This document shows, piece by piece, positions 9,299-15,578 of a stretch of DNA of 64,000 nucleotides. The number at the start of each line of letters is the position of its first letter. Within the stretch, counting starts at the first letter, position 1. Under the pieces are notes generated by a model, which worked only from the letters and a program-made list of their open reading frames with translations, was not told where the DNA came from and searched no databases. The position numbers and the translations under genes were made by a program. The stretch is from Faecalibacterium sp. (lineage in GTDB: Bacteria; Bacillota; Clostridia; Oscillospirales; Ruminococcaceae): assembly GCA_020025825.1 (NCBI GenBank), contig JAHHRL010000005.1:1-64000 (forward strand), read 5' to 3'.

Positions 9299-9664
9299 CT
9301 ACTCCTCATCAATCATATTCATAAGCCGTTGCAAATCTTCACGGGTTATATTTTCTTCCTTAATAAAATTCAAAAGCATTTTTTCACTTGAGCCGCCAAA
9401 AAATGTTTGCAAAAAGCTTTTACGTGCATTGGCAATGTACTCCTGTTCGGTAATTGCCGGTATATATCGATACGTGCGGGAGTTTATTTCTTCAGCTCGA
9501 ATCGCCCCCTTATCGACCAACCGCTTCAGCAGCGTTTTCAGGGTACTGATATTTTTATCCATGCCTTCAAATATTTCCGGGGAGGTACAAGGGCCTTTTT
9601 CCCAAAGCGCCTTCATAATTGGAAGTTCACTTTCCCCGATACGGATTTTTCTATTCATGCTCAC
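9299..9664 (-). CDS. blaI: BlaI/MecI family transcriptional repressor
   Basis: A 121-residue winged-helix repressor (ESELPIMKALWEKGPCTSPEI, STLKTLLKRLVDKG) with a C-terminal dimerisation region. BlaI/MecI is normally cleaved between Asn and Phe of an LNF motif; the same LLNF is present here (Asn99-Phe100 from the GTG). The start is GTG 9664 (AAGG six bases upstream) or ATG 9658. The stop is five bases before the BlaR1-like gene. Two palindromes in its own promoter at 9684-9727 suggest autorepression. Confidence 0.9.
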   Translation of the reverse strand: MSMNRKIRIGESELPIMKALWEKGPCTSPEIFEGMDKNISTLKTLLKRLVDKGAIRAEEINSRTYRYIPAITEQEYIANARKSFLQTFFGGSSEKMLLNFIKEENITREDLQRLMNMIDEE

Positions 9665-9683
9665 ACAACACCTTCTTTTTAGT

Positions 9684-9734
9684 TTACAGTTGTAATCTTA
9701 ATTTGAGCCTACTATAGTAAACTCAAATTGTCAA
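9684..9734 (-). promoter_or_regulatory. blaI promoter with two BlaI-type operators
   Basis: Reading leftwards, TTGACA (9734-9729) and TAGGCT are 17 bases apart. Between and over them lies a 26-bp dyad at 9702-9727 with arms TTTGAG/CTCAAA around the palindrome ACTATAGT. Downstream lies a second palindrome TTACA-GT-TGTAA at 9684-9695, the TACA-TGTA pattern known for BlaI/MecI sites. The placement fits steric repression. Confidence 0.7.
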
Positions 9735-9792
9735 CTCTTTTTTTACATTTCATAGTGTTTTTTCTCTCCTTAGCGGTGTTTTTCCATAAGCG

Positions 9793-9836
9793 TCCATGGC
9801 AGTATTCCTCTAAACAGGAATGCCATGGATTTTTTA
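9793..9836 (+). terminator. Terminator-like hairpin in a divergent intergenic region
   Basis: The stem TCCATGGCA..TATTCCT pairs with AGGAAT..GCCATGGA around a short loop and is followed by TTTTTT. No forward-strand gene ends nearby (the last ended at 7396 with its own terminator). It may therefore act as an attenuator in the 5' leader of the gene at 9926, or be a remnant. Confidence 0.6.
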
Positions 9837-9925
9837 TATTATCTTTTTTATAAAAATTTTTTTATTGATGCAATAAAACCCTGTGGTCCTGCATTAACCT
9901 AATAGAACGCAAAGGAGGGATTTCT

Positions 9926-10792
9926 ATGTTCCATCAAAAACACAAACAAAATTGGATTATCGTTCCGCTTATTTGTGCCTTTATTTTGACATTTTTTACT
10001 GCCTGCACACAACCTATACAAAGCGACTTGCTGCCATTAAAGGTTAAGCTGCTAAAAGTCGGAAAAGCCGATGCTATTATCCTGCAATCCGGCGAAGATG
10101 TTTTAGTAATTGACACTGGTGAAGAAGATGACGGTGAGGAGTTAGTTACCTACCTGTCTAACCAAGGCATTACCCAAGTCGATACGCTGATTATCACCCA
10201 TTTTGACCAAGACCATGTGGGCGGCGCAGACACCTTGCTTGAGCAAATCGACGTACAACAGATATATGTTCCCGATTACATTGGAACACATGTCGAATAC
10301 TCCGATTTTGTATCCGCCATGGAAGGTAAAGGGATTACCCCTACTGCCCTGCGGGAACCGGTTCAGTTTACATTAGGCGATGCACAAGTACTTGTTGAGC
10401 CGCCCACAAGCTACGAAATTGACCCTAACACCGTAGAAAACGACAACAACTTCTCTCTGATTACCACGGTTGTGCATGGCGAAAATCGCCTGCTGTTTAT
10501 GGGTGATGCAGAAAAGCAGCGCATTCGGGAATGGCTTGGTAATGCTTCTGCTATTGATTGTGACTTTTTGAAAGTTCCCCATCACGGTGTATACAACACT
10601 GCCTTACCTGAACTGCTGGACGCTGTTACACCGGAATATTCGGTTATTTGTTCTTCGCAAAAGCATCCGGCTGAATTCAAAACACTGGAACTGCTGAAAG
10701 AACATGGCTGCGATGTACTTGAAACAAAAGACGGCAATATCACTGTTATCAGCAACGGTAACCAGTTAGAAATATCCCAAAAGAGAAAATGA
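9926..10792 (+). CDS. ComEC/Rec2-type metallo-beta-lactamase-fold lipoprotein
   Basis: A 288-residue protein with a lipoprotein-type signal peptide (lipobox FTAC, Cys27), so probably anchored outside the membrane. The rest is a ComEC-C-terminal-like metallo-beta-lactamase domain: VIDTG (62-65), the metal motif THFDQDH (91-97), LLFMGDAE and KVPHHG. Such stand-alone proteins are hydrolases, in ComEC presumably nucleases; the substrate here is unknown. AAAGGAGGG is ideally placed upstream. It is the first of five co-oriented genes ending in a sigma/anti-sigma pair; the next gene starts 21 bases downstream. Confidence 0.85.
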   Translation: MFHQKHKQNWIIVPLICAFILTFFTACTQPIQSDLLPLKVKLLKVGKADAIILQSGEDVLVIDTGEEDDGEELVTYLSNQGITQVDTLIITHFDQDHVGGADTLLEQIDVQQIYVPDYIGTHVEYSDFVSAMEGKGITPTALREPVQFTLGDAQVLVEPPTSYEIDPNTVENDNNFSLITTVVHGENRLLFMGDAEKQRIREWLGNASAIDCDFLKVPHHGVYNTALPELLDAVTPEYSVICSSQKHPAEFKTLELLKEHGCDVLETKDGNITVISNGNQLEISQKRK

Positions 10793-10813
10793 TAAGGATA
10801 AGGAGGAAACATC

Positions 10814-11569
10814 ATGGCACAGACTGTATTTAACCGGTACGAAAAGAAATACTTGATTCCGGAAGAAATTTATTTTGAGCTCCGTGCCAGGCTGCGTCCT
10901 TATATGCAGGAAGACCAGTATGGACTTCATACAATCTGCAATATCTACTACGATACCCCGCAGTATGATTTGATTCGCAAATCCATCGAAAAACCCGCAT
11001 ACAAGGAAAAACTGCGCTTACGGAGTTACGGCATTCCCACTTTGGATACCCCGGTTTTTCTGGAAATCAAAAAGAAGTACAACAAAGTTGTAAACAAGCG
11101 CAGAATCCAGTTGCCGCTTTGGCAGGCTTACGCCTATGTAGAGCAAGGTATCCGCCCTAATCAGGACAGTCAAATCTTGCGGGAAATTGATTTTTTCCTA
11201 AAGCGTTATCCGCTACAGCGTGGTGTCTATTTGGCATACGACCGAATTGCACTATTCCAAAATGACAACCCGGATTTCCGTGTGACCTTTGACCACAACA
11301 TTCGCAGCAGGCAGGTCAACATGGGCTTAGAGGAAGGCGATTGCGGCGAACCTCTATTGCCCGAGCGATACTATCTAATGGAAAGCAAAGTAATGGGTGC
11401 AGCGCCGTTGTGGTTCACCCGGATTCTATCCGAGCTTTCCATTTACCCAGTATCTTTTTCAAAGTACGGTAATATTTATAAGTCCAAGTTTGACCAGTTT
11501 CATCCAGATGAGATGCTTGTTCACAGAACTGAAAATTGGGACGCACACAGGAGGAGTAAAGCATGTTAA
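10814..11569 (+). CDS. VTC-domain polyphosphate polymerase
   Basis: A 251-residue protein matching the VTC domain, a triphosphate-tunnel fold that in yeast Vtc4 polymerises polyphosphate from ATP. Expected basic and acidic tunnel residues are visible: EKKY (10-13), KLRLR (66-70), FLEIKKKY (82-89), KRR (95-97), LMESK and SFSKYG near the C-terminus. There is no membrane segment; the partner DUF4956 protein, whose gene overlaps its end by seven bases, supplies one. The pair VTC-DUF4956 is a recurrent bacterial gene couple. AAGGAGG precedes the start. Polymerase activity is inferred from the family. Confidence 0.87.
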   Translation: MAQTVFNRYEKKYLIPEEIYFELRARLRPYMQEDQYGLHTICNIYYDTPQYDLIRKSIEKPAYKEKLRLRSYGIPTLDTPVFLEIKKKYNKVVNKRRIQLPLWQAYAYVEQGIRPNQDSQILREIDFFLKRYPLQRGVYLAYDRIALFQNDNPDFRVTFDHNIRSRQVNMGLEEGDCGEPLLPERYYLMESKVMGAAPLWFTRILSELSIYPVSFSKYGNIYKSKFDQFHPDEMLVHRTENWDAHRRSKAC

Positions 11570-12228
11570 GCAGTATTTTACACGCAGGTACATTCAACAT
11601 TCAATCCGTTGCTCTGGCATTGGCCACCGCTTTTATTCTTGGTTTATTTATCGCCTTGTTGTATCGGCGGAATGCAGTTGGCGAAGATTTTCCTGTTATT
11701 TTAGCAGTGCTTCCCCTGCTGGTTGCATCTGTTATCATGATTGTTAACGGCAACTTAGGTACATCGGTAGCGGTTTTAGGCGCATTTGGTCTAGTACGTT
11801 TCCGCAGTGCAGCTGGTACCGCGAGAGAAATCGGTTTTATCTTTTTTGCAATGGCTGTCGGCCTGGCTTCCGGCATGGGATTTTTGTCCTTGGCTTTTCT
11901 GATTACTATTATCACCTGTCTGGCCATTTTTGTTCTGGAAAGCCTGCATTTTGGTCACGTCGAGCACAAAGAGCGTGTACTGCGCATCACCATTCCTGAG
12001 GATTTGGATTACGATGGCATATTTGACGACTTATTCTTTGTATATACCAAAAAAGCTTATCTGGAAAAAGTTAAAACCACAAATATGGGCACCATGTATG
12101 AGCTTTCGTACCGTGTTGTAATGCGTGATATGAAACAGCAAAAAGCATTTATCGATGCGCTGCGCTGCCGCAACGGTAATCTGCGTATCATGATGGGTCT
12201 TGTACAACGAGAGAAGAATGAATTATAA
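11563..12228 (+). CDS. DUF4956 family membrane protein
   Basis: A 221-residue protein with about four N-terminal membrane segments containing the family hallmark GAFGLVRFRSA near residue 77, then a ~90-residue soluble tail. The function of DUF4956 is not established. Its constant pairing with VTC proteins suggests it anchors or channels a polyphosphate polymerase. AGGAGG lies within the VTC gene end upstream of the start. The stop overlaps the next start (TAATG), so it is translationally coupled to the sigma factor gene. Confidence 0.87.
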   Translation: MLSSILHAGTFNIQSVALALATAFILGLFIALLYRRNAVGEDFPVILAVLPLLVASVIMIVNGNLGTSVAVLGAFGLVRFRSAAGTAREIGFIFFAMAVGLASGMGFLSLAFLITIITCLAIFVLESLHFGHVEHKERVLRITIPEDLDYDGIFDDLFFVYTKKAYLEKVKTTNMGTMYELSYRVVMRDMKQQKAFIDALRCRNGNLRIMMGLVQREKNEL

Positions 12229-12839
12229 TGGAAGCAGTACTTTCAAGCATTGGAGGCCGACAATCCATGTTGATATTTGCTGCAATTGATACAGGACCGA
12301 CTCAATCAAAGGAAATTGTTATTGACGAAGACCTGTTTTACGCTATTGCAAGTGGTGATAAAAACGCTTTTTGTACCTTATACCAGCAAACCAGAAGCGC
12401 TGTTTACACCTATACGCTTTCCCTGCTGCGCAATCAGGCAGATGCGAATGATGCCACACAGGATACTTACCTAAAAATTCGTGCGGCTGCGCATCTTTAT
12501 CGTTCTGAAGGCAAGCCTATGGCTTGGATTTTAACGATAGCCCGCAACATCTGCCTGATGAAAATGCGCCAGCAAAAGCACTATGCCTCGTTTGAGCTGG
12601 AGGAAGATACACCCGCATTGGACTTTGATCAAATTGAGGATTTAGAAGACCGTGTTGTTTTGGAAACTGCATTCCGTGTACTGTCTAAGGAGGAATGTCA
12701 GGTTGTGTTTCTGCATGCTGTAACCGGTTATAAGCATCGGCAAATCAGCGAACTTTTGCAGATGCCTTTATCTACAGTTCTATCGAAATACAACCGAGGC
12801 CTGAAGAAACTACGGTCTGCATTGGAGGGGAGTTTATGA
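12228..12839 (+). CDS. ECF (sigma-70 family, group 4) RNA polymerase sigma factor
   Basis: A 203-residue protein with region 2 (FCTLYQQTRSAVYTYTLSLLRNQADANDATQDTYLKI) and region 4 (KEECQVVFLHAVTGYKHRQISELLQMPLSTVLSKYNRGLKKL), and no region 3. It directs RNA polymerase to a stress- or envelope-type regulon. Two starts are possible: ATG 12228, coupled to the upstream stop, or ATG 12267, which has GGAGG ten bases upstream and would drop 13 residues. The anti-sigma gene overlaps its end by four bases, the standard arrangement for such pairs. Confidence 0.92.
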   Translation: MEAVLSSIGGRQSMLIFAAIDTGPTQSKEIVIDEDLFYAIASGDKNAFCTLYQQTRSAVYTYTLSLLRNQADANDATQDTYLKIRAAAHLYRSEGKPMAWILTIARNICLMKMRQQKHYASFELEEDTPALDFDQIEDLEDRVVLETAFRVLSKEECQVVFLHAVTGYKHRQISELLQMPLSTVLSKYNRGLKKLRSALEGSL

Positions 12840-13780
12840 GTAAATTTTCAAATGAAGAAATCAACAACCATCTCCGCCGGGCAGCTTCTCAAATGGCTCC
12901 TAATCAGGTTGATTCCCTTTGGGAACAGCCGGTTTGCCTTGCCAAGGGAAATGAATGGTATTTAGATGGCAACGAACCAAAGCGCCGTAATACCAGCCAT
13001 ATCCTAAAGGCAGTTTCCACTTTAGCCGCTTGCTTCTTCCTCTGCCTGGTTTCCCTTACAGCGCTAACCCTGCATTCAGATGCAGCTATTTATCTGGACG
13101 TGAACCCCAGCATTTCACTGCGAATCAACCACTTTGACCGTGTTGTTTCTGCACAGGCAAGCAATGAAGACGGCGAAATTGTTTTGGAAAACATGAACCT
13201 CAAAAACACTGACCTTGACGTAGCACTAAATGCGATTTTGGGGTCGATGGTAAAACACGGCTACTTGAATGAAACGCATGGCACGGTTCTGGTATCTGTA
13301 GAATGTGCAAACCAACAACGTGCTGCCGAATTGGAGCTGCAAGTATCCAACAATGTGGAAGATGACATAGATTCTATGATTCAGGCCGGTAAAGTATTGT
13401 CCCAACAGATACGCAGTGACGATGACCTAGAAGCCTTAGCAGAACGATACGGCATGACACAAGGTAAGGCTTCGCTGCTGCGCAAGCTAGTTGCCAACTA
13501 CCCCAACCTGCACTATGAGGAACTTGCCAATATGTCTATGTCCGAGCTTGTAACCTATCTCCAGCAGCAAATTGCTGCGGATGTTACTTCCTCTAATACA
13601 AATAAAGATAATCCGGATGATTTCCTAGACGACTTAGAGGATATTCTTGATGATATAGACGATGACGACATTGACGTCCCTGATAATGCAGTAGATGATG
13701 TGGACGCCCCGGACGATTTTAACAGCGATGATGATTCTGACAAGCCGGATGATGATTCCGATGAATCGGATGATGATTAA
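12836..13780 (+). CDS. RsgI-like anti-sigma factor with Asp-rich tail
   Basis: A 314-residue protein. A short cytoplasmic N-terminus (about 1-58) should bind the sigma factor. One membrane segment (about 59-78) leads to the RsgI-type external domain beginning AIYLDVNPSISLRIN and VVSAQASNEDGE. The last ~60 residues are about half Asp/Glu and form a low-complexity acidic tail that could bind cations. It is cotranscribed with the sigma gene (four-base overlap). The signal sensed is unknown. Last gene of the operon; a terminator follows about 95 bases downstream. Confidence 0.85.
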   Translation: MSKFSNEEINNHLRRAASQMAPNQVDSLWEQPVCLAKGNEWYLDGNEPKRRNTSHILKAVSTLAACFFLCLVSLTALTLHSDAAIYLDVNPSISLRINHFDRVVSAQASNEDGEIVLENMNLKNTDLDVALNAILGSMVKHGYLNETHGTVLVSVECANQQRAAELELQVSNNVEDDIDSMIQAGKVLSQQIRSDDDLEALAERYGMTQGKASLLRKLVANYPNLHYEELANMSMSELVTYLQQQIAADVTSSNTNKDNPDDFLDDLEDILDDIDDDDIDVPDNAVDDVDAPDDFNSDDDSDKPDDDSDESDDD

Positions 13781-13873
13781 AACGGCAATTTAATTTGCTG
13801 ATAATTTGAGGTTGCTCTATATTCTGCTTTATTTAGCAGCGTTTATAAAACCCAATCGAAAAATTAGATAGAC

Positions 13874-13908
13874 AAAGGCTGCAATTGTAAACATTGCAGC
13901 CTTTTCTT
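13874..13908 (+). terminator. Intrinsic terminator of the VTC/sigma operon
   Basis: A perfect nine-base-pair stem GGCTGCAAT/ATTGCAGCC with a seven-base loop is followed by TTTTCTT. Confidence 0.88.
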
Positions 13909-13919
13909 CTGTCATGAAA

Positions 13920-13946
13920 TTAGCAGTCTATATATTAGAGTGCTAA
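13920..13946 (+). promoter_or_regulatory. CIRCE operator (HrcA site) ahead of hsp20
   Basis: TTAGCAGTC-N9-GAGTGCTAA matches the CIRCE consensus (TTAGCACTC-N9-GAGTGCTAA) with a single mismatch and correct spacer. A TATATT that could be a -10 box lies inside the spacer, so HrcA binding would block the promoter. It sits 170 bases upstream of hsp20. Confidence 0.92.
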
Positions 13947-14029
13947 TTTTAACATCTTTTTCATAAAAGAATCATGAAATAAGCGATATTAGGGGATATA
14001 ACTATAGACGAAAGAGGAGATGAGGTCCA

Positions 14030-14089
14030 ATGAACGCCACACCTACGGCGACACAAAGCATGGGTCGCAAGAAAGCAAGTTTCAATTAA
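14030..14089 (+). CDS. Putative 19-codon leader peptide ahead of hsp20
   Basis: ATG at 14030 follows a purine-rich GAGGAGATGAGG. It encodes a 19-residue, basic, Thr/Ala-rich peptide beginning MNATPTATQS and ending at TAA 14089, 27 bases before the hsp20 start. It lies downstream of CIRCE, so it would be on the heat-shock transcript. There is no known homologue that I recognise. It could be a regulatory upstream ORF or an accident of a strong site. Confidence 0.4.
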   Translation: MNATPTATQSMGRKKASFN

Positions 14090-14116
14090 TGTAGATGGAC
14101 ATTGGAGGTTATCACT

Positions 14117-14575
14117 ATGTATGCACTGAACACTATGAATCGTAATCATCAAATGAATACGTATAATCCTTTCCGTGAAATGGAAAACTTAGAACGCAGC
14201 TTTTTCGGCGACCCATTTGGCGATTTCTTTAATACAAACGACCTAGCCGAATTTAAGACGGACATCACAGATGAGGGTGACCATTATCTATTGCAGGCTG
14301 ACTTGCCCGGCTTCGACAAGAAGGACATCAACCTGAACTTGAACGGTGACACTTTAACAATTCAGGCACAGCGGAACAACAACTACAGCGAAAAAGACAG
14401 TCAGGGCAAAATTGTACGCATGGAACGCTCCTACGGCACCTATGCAAGACAGTTTAATGTATCTGAAATTGATACCGACCACATTCGTGCCGCTTACGAC
14501 AATGGTGTATTGTCGCTGACCATGCCTAAACGCAATGAAGTATTGCCGGAAAGTCGTACACTGGAAATTGAATAA
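14117..14575 (+). CDS. hsp20: Hsp20/alpha-crystallin small heat-shock protein
   Basis: A 152-residue ATP-independent holdase chaperone. After an N-terminal arm (NPFREMENLERSFF) comes the alpha-crystallin domain (about residues 48-145: DITDEGDHYLLQADLPGFDKKDI, RSYGTYARQFNV, the AxxxNGVL motif as AAYDNGVLSLTMPK). ATG 14117 has GGAGG eight bases upstream; an in-frame TTG at 14102 is not needed. The CIRCE element predicts heat induction through HrcA release. Confidence 0.95.
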   Translation: MYALNTMNRNHQMNTYNPFREMENLERSFFGDPFGDFFNTNDLAEFKTDITDEGDHYLLQADLPGFDKKDINLNLNGDTLTIQAQRNNNYSEKDSQGKIVRMERSYGTYARQFNVSEIDTDHIRAAYDNGVLSLTMPKRNEVLPESRTLEIE

Positions 14576-14624
14576 GCAGCTCCCTGTGGAAAAGCTTTGA
14601 TGCAAAGCGATTCTGCAGGGGGAA

Positions 14625-14650
14625 ATCTCAAGCAAACTCTGCTTGAGATA
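14625..14650. repeat. Inverted repeat after hsp20
   Basis: ATCTCAAGCA and TGCTTGAGAT form a perfect ten-base-pair hairpin with a five-base loop. There is no T-run, so it is not a terminator by itself; it could protect the 3' end of the hsp20 mRNA. Confidence 0.6.
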
Positions 14651-14675
14651 TGAACACTAAATATATAAATAGAGA

Positions 14676-14722
14676 AACCGCCCGAACGGTATGGCATACA
14701 CCTCTCGGGCGGTTCTTTTTTT
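14676..14722 (+). terminator. Intrinsic terminator of hsp20
   Basis: The stem AACCGCCCGA/TCGGGCGGTT, GC rich and perfect over ten pairs, is followed by CTTTTTTT. Confidence 0.92.
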
Positions 14723-14773
14723 ATGTCATTTTATAGAAAAAGCGTGTGCTGCACACGTGCACATTTTCTCAGC

Positions 14774-14859
14774 CTATTATATAAAGGTTTCAGATATTCA
14801 TATTTCGGCATAAAAAGCGCAAAAAATGTTCAAAATCTATCATATAAAGGTTGCAATAT
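14774..14859 (+). repeat. Two direct repeats 63 bp apart upstream of ATC hydrolase gene
   Basis: CTATTATATAAAGGTTTCAG (14774-) and CTATCATATAAAGGTTGCAA (14837-) share most positions. The 63-bp offset is six helical turns, so a regulator could bind both on one face. The second copy runs into the -35 box of the promoter at 14851-14879, as expected for an operator. Confidence 0.55.
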
Positions 14860-14879
14860 AGCAAATAGGGTGTTATTAT
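14851..14879 (+). promoter_or_regulatory. Promoter of ATC hydrolase/GPH transporter operon
   Basis: TTGCAA and TATTAT are separated by 17 bases. Predicted start near 14886, giving a leader of about 125 bases. Confidence 0.6.
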
Positions 14880-14953
14880 ACACATAACCTATTCTAGCAG
14901 CGAAACAAAAATTAGTTATAGTGCATCCATGTATAGGTCTATTTTATCGCCGT

Positions 14954-14981
14954 CATGCTCATCTACCGTTAAAGATGAGCA
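14954..14981 (+). promoter_or_regulatory. Leader hairpin just ahead of the ribosome binding site
   Basis: ATGCTCATCT/AGATGAGCAT is a perfect ten-base-pair stem with an eight-base loop. It ends about 10 bases before AGGAGAAAGAAAGGG of the next gene. It lacks a T-run; likely an mRNA stabiliser or translational control element. Confidence 0.55.
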
Positions 14982-15011
14982 TCAATATAGGAGAAAGAAA
15001 GGGAAATCATT

Positions 15012-15518
15012 ATGTCTAACATCAAGAACGATTGGCCTACCAAAAATCGTGAAGCTATGCTGTACCGCAGCGCACTGGCCAGTGCTGCTAAAAAGACCGG
15101 TTTGAACTCTGTAGAGTTTGAAAAGGCCGGCATCCCCTACGAGGAAGTTTACCGCAGCAGCTCCCGCAAGCTGGCAGCTGAAACTGCAAAGGGCTTCCGC
15201 GCTAAGATGGACGACCCCACCGACCTGAGCGATTGGGGCAAGCAGATGACCCCTGAGCTGGGCCGTGAAGCATTTGGCATGGAAGTTTTGGAATCCAACA
15301 AGGATTGCTTTGCTATGGATATGCACTTCTGCCCCCACCTGAAGGGCTGGCAGGATCTGGGCCTGTCCGACGATATGTGTGCAAAGCTGTGCGACCTGGC
15401 TATGACAGGTGACTTTGCTATGGCTCACGAAATGGGCTACGAGCTGGAGAATCCCCTGCGTTTGGCAAACGGCGACCCTGTGTGCCGTGTCATTTACCGT
15501 CGCAAGGCTGAGAAGTAA
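15012..15518 (+). CDS. L-2-amino-thiazoline-4-carboxylate hydrolase family protein
   Basis: A 168-residue soluble protein resembling the ATC hydrolase family, which opens L-2-amino-thiazoline-4-carboxylate to carbamoyl-cysteine on the way to L-cysteine. Visible family features are FCPHLKGWQDLGLSDDMCAKLCDLAMTGD (about 107-135), two or three conserved cysteines and the C-terminal GDPVCRVIYRR. An AGGAGAAAG site precedes the start. It is followed after 60 bases by a GPH-family transporter gene, probably the same transcript. The nearby cysteine desulfidase gene (18644) supports a link with cysteine metabolism, but the true substrate is unproven. Confidence 0.75.
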   Translation: MSNIKNDWPTKNREAMLYRSALASAAKKTGLNSVEFEKAGIPYEEVYRSSSRKLAAETAKGFRAKMDDPTDLSDWGKQMTPELGREAFGMEVLESNKDCFAMDMHFCPHLKGWQDLGLSDDMCAKLCDLAMTGDFAMAHEMGYELENPLRLANGDPVCRVIYRRKAEK

Positions 15519-15533
15519 TATGCACATAAGTTT

Positions 15534-15555
15534 CCGGCTTTGGTGCTAAAGCCGG
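15534..15555 (+). other. Intercistronic hairpin
   Basis: CCGGCTTT/AAAGCCGG is an eight-base-pair stem between the hydrolase and transporter genes, without a T-run. It may stabilise or process the mRNA and set different levels of the two products. Confidence 0.5.
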
Positions 15556-15578
15556 TTACGCAGAGGAGGATTCATAAT

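Noticed and set aside
10072..10120. Beta-lactamase gene under BlaI control
   Set aside because: The MBL-fold protein at 9926 has a ComEC-type THFDQDH motif and PHHG, not the features of metallo-beta-lactamases acting on antibiotics, and it is read from the opposite strand to blaI.
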